From: Haloferax denitrificans ATCC 35960
GTDB lineage: Archaea > Halobacteriota > Halobacteria > Halobacteriales > Haloferacaceae
DNA: 64,000 nucleotides
Direction of reading: 5' to 3'
Assembly (NCBI RefSeq): GCF_000337795.1
Contig: NZ_AOLP01000018.1
Span: 62,001-126,000 of the forward strand
Shown here: positions 8,609 through 16,620 of the stretch, one piece after another
Position numbering within the stretch: position 1 is the stretch's first letter
Layout of the letters: every line of letters starts with the position of its first letter
The notes under the pieces: generated by a model
Told to the model about the DNA's origin: nothing
Database searches by the model: none
Seen by the model: only the letters and a program-made list of their open reading frames with translations
Translations under genes and position numbers: made by a program

Positions 8609-9249
8609 GCGACGACAGTGGCCTCCCCGACGGCGTCGAACGCCGGACGTTCGGCGGCCGCGAGCGCCTCTCGACGCGGGGAGCACAGGTCTACGGCGAA
8701 CCCGTCGACGCCGACGGCTGGCGCGCGTGGGACGCCGGGCGCTCGAAGCTCGGCGCGATGCTCGAACTCGGCATGGACACCGGCCTCGTCGGCGGCGAGT
8801 CGGTGCTCTACCTCGGGGCCGCCTCGGGGACGACCGTCTCGCACGTCGCCGACTTCGCCGGGCCGACCTACGCCGTGGAGTTCGCGCCGCGGCCCGTCCG
8901 CGACCTCGTCGGCGTCGCCGAGGACCGCGACAACCTCTTTCCGCTTCTGAAGGACGCGCGCGACCCCGAATCCTACGCGCACGTCGTCGAAGCCGGCATC
9001 GATTGCCTCGTCATGGACGTGGCGACCCGCGGGCAGGCGACCGTCGCCGTCCGCAACCGGCAGTTCCTCGCCGACGACGGCCGACTCCTGATGGCCGTCA
9101 AGGCGCGGAGCGAGGACGTGACCGCCGACCCGGACGACGTGTTCGACGGCGTGGTCGCCGAACTCGACTCGGCCTACGAACTCCTCGAAACCGCCCGTCT
9201 CGACCGCTTCCACGCGGACCACCTCGGTATCGTCGCCCGGCCGAAGTAG
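8605..9249 (+). CDS. flpA: Fibrillarin-like rRNA/tRNA 2'-O-methyltransferase
   Basis: 214 residues, overlapping nop5 by 4 bp. A Rossmann-type SAM-binding fold is clear: VLYLGAASGTTVSHVAD (motif I), then YAVEFAPRP, LVMDVA and LLMAVKARSED. Residues likely to form the K-D-K part of the catalytic set are the lysines of GRSKLGA and AVKARS and the Asp of VMDVA. It is the catalytic subunit of the C/D box sRNP with Nop5 and L7Ae, acting on rRNA and tRNA. Confidence 0.94.
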   Translation: MSDDSGLPDGVERRTFGGRERLSTRGAQVYGEPVDADGWRAWDAGRSKLGAMLELGMDTGLVGGESVLYLGAASGTTVSHVADFAGPTYAVEFAPRPVRDLVGVAEDRDNLFPLLKDARDPESYAHVVEAGIDCLVMDVATRGQATVAVRNRQFLADDGRLLMAVKARSEDVTADPDDVFDGVVAELDSAYELLETARLDRFHADHLGIVARPK

Positions 9250-9386
9250 GTCGTCGCCGCCGGCTGGCACCGCGATTCGCGCGGGCCGCCGCCGGTGTTG
9301 GGCGTCCGCGGAACCATTCGGTCGCTGTCACGTCGTCGGATTCGACCGGCGGCGGTCGTGCGACGCGTTCGCCGGCTCCCACGGTG

Positions 9387-9395
9387 TTTTTAATT
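9387..9395 (+). promoter_or_regulatory. TATA element of gshA
   Basis: TTTTTAATT centred 27 bases upstream of the gshA ATG at 9418, the spacing expected for a leaderless haloarchaeal transcript. Confidence 0.6.
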
Positions 9396-9417
9396 CGGCG
9401 CAACTTACGCCGTTGCG

Positions 9418-10494
9418 ATGGAACTAGGGTCGGCGGATGCCTTCGACCGAATGGGGACGCTCGGCGTCGAAGAGGAATTCTACATCGTCGATGCCGACGG
9501 CCGCCCCACCTCGGGTATCGACGACTTAGTCTACGGACCGGAGCCACCGGAACCGCTCGCGGGACGGCTCGACCACGAGCTGTTCCAGTTCACTATCGAG
9601 ACGCAGACGCCGCTCATCGAGGACCCCGACGAGGCCGGTGCGGCTATTTCGACGGTCCGCGAGGCGCTCGTCGACCACGCCGCGGACCACGGCTACCGCA
9701 TCGCCGCGGCCGGGCTCCACCCCGCCGCCAAGTGGCGCGAACTCGACCACGCGACGAAACCCCGATATCAGGCGCAACTCGACCGAATTCAGTACCCACA
9801 ACACCGGAACACGACCGCCGGCCTCCACGTCCACGTCGGCGTCGACGACGCGGACAAGGCCGTCTGGGTCGCCAACGAACTCCGCTGGTATCTCGCCCCC
9901 CTGCTCGCGCTCTCCGCGAACTCTCCCTTCTGGAACGGCTTCGACACCGGCCTCGCCTCCGCCCGCGCCAAGGTGTTCGAGAACCTCCCGAACACCGGCA
10001 TGCCGACCGCCTTCGACGACTTCGAGGAGTTCCAGCGCTTCGAGCGCCGGATGGTCGAGTACGGCTCGATAGACGACCGGGGCGAACTCTGGTACGACGT
10101 GCGCCCCCACACCGGCCACGGGACGGTCGAAATCCGCACCCCCGACGCCCAGACCGACCCCGAGCGCGTCGCCGACTTCGTCGAGTACGTCCACGCGCTC
10201 GTGTTGGACCTCGCCGACCGCTACGAGTCCGGCGAGTCGGGAACGTCGGTCCGACGGGAACTCCTCGACGAGAACAAGTGGCGCGCGACGCGCTACGGGC
10301 GAGACACGGACTTCATCGCCCCCGACTCCGAGGGCGTCGTGAGCCTCGAAACGTTCGTCGAAACCGAGTCCGACCGCCTCGGCGTCGACGGCCTCCGGTC
10401 GCTTCTCGACGCCGAATCCGGCACCGCCGTCCAGCGACGGATTCACGAGGAATCCGGGCTCGACGCCCTGTGCGAACACCTGACGCTGGACTGA
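9418..10494 (+). CDS. gshA: Glutamate-cysteine ligase (gamma-glutamylcysteine synthetase)
   Basis: 358 residues of the GCS2/YbdK-type carboxylate-amine ligase family: N-terminal [13 protein letters not shown], glycine/His motif [27 protein letters not shown] with the acid-binding Arg, all present. It makes gamma-glutamylcysteine from Glu, Cys and ATP. Haloarchaea such as H. volcanii use gamma-glutamylcysteine itself as the main thiol instead of glutathione, and its ligase is a gene of this type (from memory). Transcription is probably leaderless from a TATA at 9387-9395. Confidence 0.93.
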   Translation: MELGSADAFDRMGTLGVEEEFYIVDADGRPTSGIDDLVYGPEPPEPLAGRLDHELFQFTIETQTPLIEDPDEAGAAISTVREALVDHAADHGYRIAAAGLHPAAKWRELDHATKPRYQAQLDRIQYPQHRNTTAGLHVHVGVDDADKAVWVANELRWYLAPLLALSANSPFWNGFDTGLASARAKVFENLPNTGMPTAFDDFEEFQRFERRMVEYGSIDDRGELWYDVRPHTGHGTVEIRTPDAQTDPERVADFVEYVHALVLDLADRYESGESGTSVRRELLDENKWRATRYGRDTDFIAPDSEGVVSLETFVETESDRLGVDGLRSLLDAESGTAVQRRIHEESGLDALCEHLTLD

Positions 10495-10561
10495 GTCGCA
10501 CGCCGACGCGCGACAGGAAACATTTTTTAGCGCCCCAGTTTTGACCTTTGCCGTAGCACAA

Positions 10562-11026
10562 ATGTCTGCGGACCAGAGCACAGAGGGGAGCGCGGAGTCG
10601 ACGGACGAAGACCACTCGGGCGGCGCGGCCGACTGCGCCGTCTCCGAGTTCGACGACGGGTTGGTGGACCTGCTCGCGTGGATTCTCGACACCGAGACGC
10701 GCGCGCGAATCTATGTCCACCTCCGACAGCACCCTCACTCGACGAGCGAGGAAGTCGCCGAGGGGACCGGCCTCTACCCGAGTACGGTTCGGGAGGCGCT
10801 GGCCGAACTCGCCGACGACGAGACGGTCGAGCGCCGCAAGCGGAAGAGTTCCGGCGCGGGCAACAACCCCTACGAGTACGTCGCCATCGCGCCGAGCGAC
10901 CTCGTGAAGGGCGTCTCCGGACAGGTGCAGGCGCAGTTGAACGCCGTGTTCAACCTCGACCGACACCTCGGCACCGACCGCACCGACGAGACCGAACCGG
11001 TCACGATTACGGTCCGCGAGGAGTAG
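10562..11026 (+). CDS. wHTH transcriptional regulator (TrmB/ArsR-like)
   Basis: 154 residues. An acidic, low-complexity N-terminus (1-35) is followed by a winged helix-turn-helix: LLAWILDTETRARIYVHLRQHPHSTSEEVAEGTGLYPSTVREALAELADDETVERRKR in the gene, residues about 40-100. The C-terminal part (DLVKGVSGQVQAQLNAVFNL) is helical and could dimerise. No ligand-binding domain is evident. A CATTTTTTAG element lies at 10521-10530, 30-35 bases upstream of the start. It follows gshA in the same direction but has its own promoter. Confidence 0.82.
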   Translation: MSADQSTEGSAESTDEDHSGGAADCAVSEFDDGLVDLLAWILDTETRARIYVHLRQHPHSTSEEVAEGTGLYPSTVREALAELADDETVERRKRKSSGAGNNPYEYVAIAPSDLVKGVSGQVQAQLNAVFNLDRHLGTDRTDETEPVTITVREE

Positions 11027-11143
11027 CCCGGCGGTCTGTCGGCTTCTGCGAACTCGCACGTTCTCTAGCCCCTTGCTCGCTCGTCCGTCGGCCCATTGGG
11101 CTAACCCGACCCGCTTAAGTCGCGCCGTACCCACCCCGAGAGT

Positions 11144-11644
11144 ATGCACGTCGCGTTGGGCGGGACGTTCGACCCTGTCCACGATGGACATCTCGCGCTG
11201 TTCGAGCGGGCGTTCGAATTGGGTGCTGTCACGGTCGGACTCACGAGCGACGAACTCGCGCCGAAGACGCGACACGTCGACCGCTACGTCCGGCCTTTCG
11301 ACGACCGCAAGGCGGACCTCGAAGCCGAACTCCGGCCGCTCGCCGAGGAACACGGCCGCGAGTTCGAAATCCGCGAACTCGACAAACCGACCGGCATCGC
11401 GACCGAAGAAGGCTTCGACGTGCTCATCGTCTCGCCCGAGACGCGGGGCGGCGGCGAGCGCGTCAACGAGATTCGCGAGGAGAAGGGCCTCAAGCCCCTC
11501 CGTATCGAGGTCGTCGAGCACGTCCCCGCCGAGGACGGCGAGCGCATCTCCTCGACGCGCATCGTCTCCGGGGAGATAGACCGCCACGGCAACCTCACGC
11601 CCGACCGCGAGGGCCGCGGCCGGACGCCGCCGAGCGACGAATAG
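11144..11644 (+). CDS. coaD: Phosphopantetheine adenylyltransferase, archaeal type
   Basis: 166 residues of the nucleotidyltransferase superfamily. GGTFDPVHDGHLALFERAF contains the HxGH-class ATP-binding motif (HDGH), and the distal ISSTRI signature is present near residue 135. The archaeal enzyme is distantly related to bacterial CoaD and eukaryotic PPAT and makes dephospho-CoA from 4'-phosphopantetheine and ATP. The C-terminal 20 residues are a charged extension. A TTAAG element near 11112-11119 lies at leaderless distance. Confidence 0.9.
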   Translation: MHVALGGTFDPVHDGHLALFERAFELGAVTVGLTSDELAPKTRHVDRYVRPFDDRKADLEAELRPLAEEHGREFEIRELDKPTGIATEEGFDVLIVSPETRGGGERVNEIREEKGLKPLRIEVVEHVPAEDGERISSTRIVSGEIDRHGNLTPDREGRGRTPPSDE

Positions 11645-11673
11645 TTTTCACGCTCACGGTCGTACTGTCGCCC

Positions 11674-11880
11674 ATGCGACACCCGCTTTTCGCCAGCTTC
11701 GCCGTCGGCGTCGTCGCCGCGGTCCTCGTCGGCGTCGCCGTCACCGAGGTGGCCGCTCGGTGGGTCTTCTTCTCGCTTTTCGTCGGTATCCCGGCCGGAC
11801 TCGTCGCCGGCGTCCTCGCCATCGCGGTAACCTATGCGGTGTTGACTCGCCGGATGGCACCGTCGAACGCCTCGGAGTGA
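11674..11880 (+). CDS. Small two-TM membrane protein
   Basis: 68 residues with two strongly hydrophobic segments (about 5-25, FASFAVGVVAAVLVGVAVTEV, and 31-57, FFSLFVGIPAGLVAGVLAIAVTYAVL) linked by a short AARW turn, and a polar tail. It begins 29 bp after coaD and may be co-transcribed. Haloarchaeal small membrane proteins of this kind are common; no function can be read from it. Confidence 0.65.
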   Translation: MRHPLFASFAVGVVAAVLVGVAVTEVAARWVFFSLFVGIPAGLVAGVLAIAVTYAVLTRRMAPSNASE

Positions 11881-11884
11881 GCGC

Positions 11885-12193
11885 CTACCAACTCGGCGGT
11901 CGGAAGCCGGCCTCCCGGAGGAGGTCCTTCCAGCGCTGTTGGATGCTGAGCCGTGACACGTCCATCGACTCGGCGACGGCGGTCTGCGAGCGCTCCTCGC
12001 CGGCGATGAGCGCGCCGGCGTAGAGGCTGGCGGCGGCGACGGCCTTCTTCGAGCGCTCCTCGTCGGGCAACTGCGTGAGAAACATGTCCGAGGCGTACGA
12101 GCGGGCCTCGCTACCGAGTTCGAGGCCGTCGGCGGCGGCGTCGATGCGGGCCAGCCACTCCCGGTTGTCTCGCTGGTCTCGGGCGCTGTACAT
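11885..12193 (-). CDS. Mini-TFB: single cyclin-fold TFIIB-family protein
   Basis: 102 residues from the ATG at 12193 (MYSARDQRDNREWLARIDAAADGLELG). The body resembles a single TFB cyclin repeat: ARSYASDMFLTQLPDEERSKKAVAAASLYAGALIAGEERSQTAVAESMDVSRLSIQQRWKDLL in the gene, ending in an HTH-like helix pair. There is no zinc ribbon, no B-reader and no second cyclin repeat, so it cannot replace TFB. It might bind DNA or compete with full TFBs, which is inference. It faces the small membrane protein gene with a 4-bp gap and diverges from tRNA-Leu. Confidence 0.75.
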   Translation of the reverse strand: MYSARDQRDNREWLARIDAAADGLELGSEARSYASDMFLTQLPDEERSKKAVAAASLYAGALIAGEERSQTAVAESMDVSRLSIQQRWKDLLREAGFRPPSW

Positions 12194-12244
12194 GGTCCTC
12201 GTTGCGGCCGCGGGGGCATAATCCCCGCGGCGGGCGCTCGTGAC

Positions 12245-12253
12245 GTTTATATG
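12245..12253 (+). promoter_or_regulatory. TATA element of the tRNA-Leu gene
   Basis: GTTTATATG about 50 bases upstream of the mature tRNA 5' end, implying a short 5' leader removed by RNase P. Confidence 0.55.
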
Positions 12254-12299
12254 GCGGTGCGGGAAATGTGCGGTCGAAGGGCGAGCGTCGCCCGACCGC

Positions 12300-12382
12300 G
12301 CGCGGGTAGCCAAGTGGCCAAAGGCGCAGCGCTTAGGACGCTGTGGTGTAGACCTTCGCAGGTTCGAACCCTGTCCCGCGCA
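12300..12382 (+). tRNA. tRNA-Leu (UAG anticodon)
   Basis: 83-nt class II tRNA. The 7-bp acceptor stem GCGCGGG/CCCGCGC closes perfectly with discriminator A at 12382. The D arm is GCC...GGC, the anticodon stem CAGCG/CGCTG holds the loop CTTAGGA with anticodon TAG at 12334-12336 (reads CUA), a long variable arm follows, and the T arm carries GGTTCGAACC. No intron is visible and CCA is not encoded. The 3' half is copied downstream (12463-12484 and 12518-12533). Confidence 0.95.
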
Positions 12383-12533
12383 TACCGTCTCGAACACCGT
12401 GAGAGACGTGTATGCAAGCCGAAGGGTTCGAATCAGGGAGCAACGCGGAGCGTTGCGACCGTGGTTCGAACCCTGTCCCGCGCACCAAGCGGGTGATGTG
12501 AGCGAGGGAGCAGACTCGTTCGAACCCTGTCCC
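12361..12533 (+). repeat. Repeated copies of the tRNA-Leu 3' end (att-like)
   Basis: The last 22 bases of the tRNA (12361-12382, T arm plus acceptor 3' strand and discriminator) recur exactly at 12463-12484. A 16-base version (GTTCGAACCCTGTCCC) lies at 12518-12533, and a looser T-arm-like GGTTCGAATC is at 12425-12434. Between them sits a perfect hairpin CAACGC-GGA-GCGTTG (12441-12455). Multiple 3'-tRNA copies in tandem are what repeated integration and excision by tRNA-targeting integrases leave behind. No integrase gene is adjacent. The remaining 12534-12606 shows nothing else. Confidence 0.75.
12381..12414 (+). other. Stem-loop directly after tRNA-Leu
   Basis: Imperfect inverted repeat: CATACCGTCTC (12381-12391) pairs with GAGACGTGTATG (12403-12414) with one bulged base and an 11-nt loop. 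It begins at the last base of the acceptor stem. It could be part of a 3' trailer, a terminator-like hairpin or a recombination relic. Confidence 0.45.
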
Positions 12534-12606
12534 CGTGTCTCTGCGGCACTTCCTCTCGAAAACCGAGATTGGATGAGTGATCCCGCCGGAAGATGGAACC
12601 ACCTCG

Positions 12607-13494
12607 TTATCGCGGCGATTGGACCGGCGGATGGGGAACGTCGTCGTCGGCGGTCATCGTTTTCGCGCCCCAGAGTGCGACGATTGCGCCGGCGAGCACG
12701 AACCAGAGGCCGTAGTACGCGGGGTCGGGTACCACGATGACTTCGGCGGTGAAGTTCACCCAGCCGTGGAGGACGATGATGCCGAGGATGCTCCGCGCCG
12801 TGTTGTTGTACACCCACGTGAACGCGAACGAGAGCGCGACGATGCCGGCCATGAACAGCCAAAACCCCGTGGTCGCGAACCCGACCGAGTCGTGTTGGAA
12901 CGACCCCTCGATGAAGAACAGGGGGAGGTGCCAGAGCGCCCAGACGACGCCCAGAATCAGGCTCGCGCTCGCGGCCGACCGCTTCAGTTGGAGTCGGTCG
13001 AGCGCGTATCCCCGCCACCCTAACTCTTCGAGAATCGGGGGGAGAGTCGCAAAGAACAGCGTGGGAAGCACGGCCAGCGGGTTCACGCCGAACTCCGTGA
13101 CGGCTTCGCCCCACGTCGGCCCGGGTCCACCGAGTAGCAAGTCGAGGGCACCGGCGAGAACGCCGACGCCGAGGGGGACGAGGAGAATGACGAGGAGCCA
13201 TCTGACGCCGACTCGACGGGGGTTACGCACGCGGTTCCAGAAGTCGCTCCGCCCGCGTTCGTCGTAGACGAGAGAGACGAACGCGATGCCGCTCACGCCG
13301 GGGACCGCGAGGCCAACGAGAAGCAACAACAGCCCGACAGCGCTGTCGAACCGCACCCCCAGCGCGATAGCTGGGAGCCAGAAGGCCCACGTCCCACCCA
13401 CGGCGACGGCGAGATACACCCACCAACGTCCGACGAGCCCGGAGGTGTCTGCGGCTCTCTTTTCGGTCCTCAGTTGTGGGTTCGGTACGACCAT
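12607..13494 (-). CDS. CPBP family intramembrane metalloprotease (CAAX/Abi type)
   Basis: 295 residues, about eight membrane segments. The CPBP motifs are present: EELGWRG (EExxxR, motif 1), ALWHLPLFF (motif 2 His) and IIVLHGWVNF (motif 3 His). These residues coordinate the metal in Rce1-like proteases, which cleave prenylated or other membrane peptides; bacterial relatives act in bacteriocin self-immunity. The substrate here is unknown. The gene lies immediately beyond the tRNA-Leu repeat cluster, with composition similar to the chromosome, so transfer is not obvious. Confidence 0.87.
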   Translation of the reverse strand: MVVPNPQLRTEKRAADTSGLVGRWWVYLAVAVGGTWAFWLPAIALGVRFDSAVGLLLLLVGLAVPGVSGIAFVSLVYDERGRSDFWNRVRNPRRVGVRWLLVILLVPLGVGVLAGALDLLLGGPGPTWGEAVTEFGVNPLAVLPTLFFATLPPILEELGWRGYALDRLQLKRSAASASLILGVVWALWHLPLFFIEGSFQHDSVGFATTGFWLFMAGIVALSFAFTWVYNNTARSILGIIVLHGWVNFTAEVIVVPDPAYYGLWFVLAGAIVALWGAKTMTADDDVPHPPVQSPR

Positions 13495-13689
13495 CTCGCG
13501 GTACTATCTGTCGAGCAACCTCATAGTCCAGCGCTATACTTCCTGAGAACAGAGAACCGGGCCCGGTAACGGACGAACGCCCGCTGACACAGCTAGCTTC
13601 ACTTCTGTGGTCCTCACCCAACCAACGCTTAAACACCCCGAATACGTTCGGAGGAAGCCTTACCGTCGCGCCGTCCAACACCCCGACGA

Positions 13690-14052
13690 ATGCCAGCGCA
13701 GTCACTCTACGCTCGCCTCGGCGGCCGGGAGGCCGTCGAAGCAGTCGTCTCGGACTTCTACGACCGCGTCCTCGCCGACGACTCGGTCGCGCACTACTTC
13801 GACGACATCGACATGGTCGAACAGCGCGCCCATCAGGTCAAGTTCATCAGCGCCGTCGCCGGCGGTCCCGTCGAGTACGACGGGGCCGACATGCGGGACG
13901 CGCACGACCACCTCGACCTCTCGGGCGAGGACTTCGACGCCATCGCCGAGCACCTCGCGGCCGCGCTCGACGAAAACGGCGTCGCCCCGGAGGACGCCGA
14001 TGCGATTCTCGACGAGGTCGCCGCGCTCAGAGCGCCGATTCTGGGGACGTAA
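13690..14052 (+). CDS. Group I-like truncated haemoglobin
   Basis: 120 residues: SLYARLGGREAVEAVVSDFYDRVLADDSVAHYFDDIDM is the trHb start, with the proximal region VEYDGADMRDAHDHLDLSGEDFDAIAEHLAAAL carrying the haem-binding His in the DAHDHLDL stretch. These cytosolic 2-over-2 globins bind O2, NO or CO and are usually linked to nitric oxide or oxygen handling. It is a single gene with an upstream CGCTTAAACACC element near 13626-13637. Confidence 0.88.
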   Translation: MPAQSLYARLGGREAVEAVVSDFYDRVLADDSVAHYFDDIDMVEQRAHQVKFISAVAGGPVEYDGADMRDAHDHLDLSGEDFDAIAEHLAAALDENGVAPEDADAILDEVAALRAPILGT

Positions 14053-14169
14053 GTTCCGTTCGACCCCCTTTCGGGGAGCATCAGTCGCCGGTTCCGACCG
14101 GCCGAACCGCGCACGCCACGCGTCAGACGCGACACAACCCTTTTTCTCACCCGGTGTCTCTCTCCACCA

Positions 14170-14979
14170 ATGGTGGCGTTATCCGAATTATTGGGCGACC
14201 TCGTGGCGGACGTCGATGGGCTGTTTCTGTTCACGCCGAGCCACTCCCACTACGAGCAGTTCGCCGAGACGGACGTTCCGACGGTGGTTATCGCGCCGGA
14301 GAACACGGTCGAAGCCGAGACGTTCGTGGAACTGCCCCTGCAGTTCCAGAACGTCAAAGACCGCATCCGCTTCGGCGTCGAGGGCGCGATGGAACAGAGC
14401 ATCGTCGAGGCCGGCGACACTATCGCCTGCAACGTCGGGGTCTTCGGGGGCGACCCCGACACGCTCGTCCGCGTCCGCGTCGAGGAGAACATGCGGTCGG
14501 GCATCTACGACCTCTTTGCGAACTCCCGGGCGGACCCCGGCGTCATCCGCGACGTGTTCGAGGTGGCCATCGAACTGGGCAAGAAGGGCCAGAAGGGCGA
14601 ACCAGTCGGCGCGCTGTTCATCGTCGGCGACGCGGGCAAGGTGATGAACAAGTCCCGGCCGCTTTCGTACAACCCCTTCGAGAAGTCCCACGTCTACGTC
14701 GGCGACCCCATCGTCAACGTGATGCTCAAGGAGTTCTCGCGGCTCGACGGCGCGTTCGTCATCTCCGACTCGGGGAAAATCGTCTCGGCGTACCGCTACC
14801 TCGAACCCTCGGCGGAGGGCGTCGACATCCCGAAAGGGCTGGGCGCGCGCCACATGGCCGGCGGCGCTATCACCCGCGACACCAACGCCACGGCCATCGT
14901 CCTCTCGGAGTCCGACGGGCTCGTCCGGGCGTTCAAGGGCGGCAAGATGATTCTCGAAATCGACCCGGAGGCGTACTGA
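14170..14979 (+). CDS. dacZ: Diadenylate cyclase DacZ
   Basis: 269 residues with a C-terminal DAC domain: DGA at 193-195 (RLDGAFVIS) and GLGARHMAGGAIT with RHM at 227-229, the motifs that bind ATP and metal in DisA-type cyclases. The N-terminal half is the archaeal regulatory domain. It converts two ATP to cyclic di-AMP; the H. volcanii orthologue is essential and must be kept at balanced level (established, from memory). The next gene, an MscS channel, starts one base after its stop, so both are surely one transcript. Confidence 0.95.
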   Translation: MVALSELLGDLVADVDGLFLFTPSHSHYEQFAETDVPTVVIAPENTVEAETFVELPLQFQNVKDRIRFGVEGAMEQSIVEAGDTIACNVGVFGGDPDTLVRVRVEENMRSGIYDLFANSRADPGVIRDVFEVAIELGKKGQKGEPVGALFIVGDAGKVMNKSRPLSYNPFEKSHVYVGDPIVNVMLKEFSRLDGAFVISDSGKIVSAYRYLEPSAEGVDIPKGLGARHMAGGAITRDTNATAIVLSESDGLVRAFKGGKMILEIDPEAY

Positions 14980-14980
14980 G

Positions 14981-15886
14981 ATGACGGGGTTCGCTTCGGC
15001 GTCCCTCATCTACTCGTCGGTCGGTTCCGCACCAGCGCCCACAGCCGCGTCCGCGTCAACATCCGTGTCCACGTTTGCATCCGCGTCCGCCGTCCCGCTC
15101 CAGACGGTCGGCGGCGTCGTCGACGACATCGTTCGAATCGCCGGCGTTCGGTTTCTCGGCGTGCTCGCCATCCTGCTTTTCGGGATACTGCTCGCGTACG
15201 TCACGGGGACGCTCGTCCACCGGCTCCTCGTCAGCGTCGGCGTTCCGGAGGCCATCGAGGGCACGGCCTTCGAGCGGACCGCCCGCGACTTCGAGACCTC
15301 GACGGTCGAAATCCTGTCGTGGCTGACGCGGTACTTCGTCCTCGGCATCAGCCTCTTCGCCGCGCTCTCCTTTGCCGGCGTCAACTACGCCGACCGGTTT
15401 TGGGGCCTCGTCATCGCCATCCTCCCGCAACTGTTCATCGCCATTCTCGTTCTCATCATCGGCGTCGTCGTCGGCGACAAGGTCGAACTCCTCGTCGCCG
15501 AACGGTTCCGCGCGGTCAAACTCCCGCAGGTGAACCTCCTCCCCGCGCTCGCCAAGTACACCGTCTTCTTTCTCGCCACGCTGGTCGCGCTCTCGCAGGT
15601 CGGCGTCGCCACGCTCGCGCTCATCGTCCTCCTCGGAGCGTACCTGCTCGGCCTCATCGTGTTCAGCGCCGTGGCGTTCCGCGACCTGCTTCGCTCGGGC
15701 GCGGCGGGGACGTACCTCCTTTTCACCCAACCGTACAGCATCGGCGACGAAATCGTCGTCGGCGACGTCCGCGGCGTGGTACAGGAGTTCGACATGTTCG
15801 TCACCCACGTCGAAGCCGAGGAGACGGAGTTCGTCGTGCCGAACGCGCGCGTCCTCAACAAGGGCGTCGGGCGCGTCCGCAGGTAA
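14981..15886 (+). CDS. MscS-like mechanosensitive channel in operon with dacZ
   Basis: 301 residues. After a Ser/Ala-rich N-terminus there are about four or five membrane helices (50-80, 105-130, 135-165, 185-245) and a short MscS beta-domain at the end (GDEIVVGDVRGVVQEFD, EFVVPNARVLNKGVGRV). It lacks the large C-terminal cage domain of E. coli MscS. Its one-base spacing from dacZ suggests that c-di-AMP and turgor release are linked, in keeping with the osmolyte role of c-di-AMP elsewhere; direct ligand binding is not shown by the sequence. Confidence 0.87.
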   Translation: MTGFASASLIYSSVGSAPAPTAASASTSVSTFASASAVPLQTVGGVVDDIVRIAGVRFLGVLAILLFGILLAYVTGTLVHRLLVSVGVPEAIEGTAFERTARDFETSTVEILSWLTRYFVLGISLFAALSFAGVNYADRFWGLVIAILPQLFIAILVLIIGVVVGDKVELLVAERFRAVKLPQVNLLPALAKYTVFFLATLVALSQVGVATLALIVLLGAYLLGLIVFSAVAFRDLLRSGAAGTYLLFTQPYSIGDEIVVGDVRGVVQEFDMFVTHVEAEETEFVVPNARVLNKGVGRVRR

Positions 15887-15987
15887 CCCGAACCCGACCC
15901 CGACCCCGAACGCCCACCGCCCCGCGAGAAGTCGCTCGTTCGGCCTGACGGCGACCTAGCGACGACCTGACGGCGGCGGTGAGTCGG

Positions 15988-16530
15988 TCACTCCCCGTCG
16001 GCTTCGCCGCCGGACATGGGTCTCGCGGGCACGCCGGCGACCGTCTCGCCCGCGGGCACGTCGCGCGTGACGAGGGAGTTCGCCGCGACCTGCGCGCCCT
16101 CGCCGATGCGGACGCCCGGGAGGACGGTCGCCTTCGCGCCGATCATGGCGCGCTCGCCGACGACGACCTCGCCGGTCCGGTACTCGTCCTGCAGGAACTC
16201 GTGACAGAGGATGACCGCGTCGTAGCCGATGATGGCGTCGTCCTCGATGGTGACGAGTTCCGGCCAGAACACGTCGGGCGTCGCTTCGAGGCCCCACGAG
16301 ACGCCCCTTCCGACGGTGACGCCGATGCGCCGGAGCGCCCAGTTTCTGACTCGGAGCGACGGCGCGATGCGGGCGACGAGGACGAACACGTAGTTGAGCA
16401 TCACGCGCCAGACGGGCTTGGCGTCGGTCCAGTACTGGAGCGAGTTCCGCGGGCCGGGCGTCGGGTGGTGCTGGATTCGGTCGTGTCGGCGGCCCTCTGC
16501 GTCCGCCGGTGCGGCATCGTCGTCGGTCAC
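15988..16530 (-). CDS. Left-handed beta-helix acyltransferase (hexapeptide repeat)
   Basis: 180 residues. A charged N-terminus and one hydrophobic segment (WRVMLNYVFVLVARIAPSL) precede hexapeptide repeats from about residue 85 (VTIEDDAIIGYDAVILCHEFLQ, GEVVVGERAMIGAKATVLPGVRIGEGAQVAANSLVTRDVPAGETVAGVPAR in the gene). The His in ILCHEF is a candidate catalytic base as in maltose/galactoside acetyltransferases. It probably transfers an acetyl or similar group to a sugar or envelope precursor; the substrate is unknown. Confidence 0.82.
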   Translation of the reverse strand: MTDDDAAPADAEGRRHDRIQHHPTPGPRNSLQYWTDAKPVWRVMLNYVFVLVARIAPSLRVRNWALRRIGVTVGRGVSWGLEATPDVFWPELVTIEDDAIIGYDAVILCHEFLQDEYRTGEVVVGERAMIGAKATVLPGVRIGEGAQVAANSLVTRDVPAGETVAGVPARPMSGGEADGE

Positions 16531-16620
16531 GGCAGTCGATTGGACCGCGGGGGTAAAAGCGCCCCCGGCGCGGGGGCGACGAGAGAACTAGAAAACCGGT
16601 CCCGCGGAACCGCGTCTCGC

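Noticed and set aside
12300-12533. CRISPR-like array from the repeated tRNA 3' ends
   Set aside because: Repeats are unequal in length and spacing, match the tRNA exactly, and no cas genes are present.
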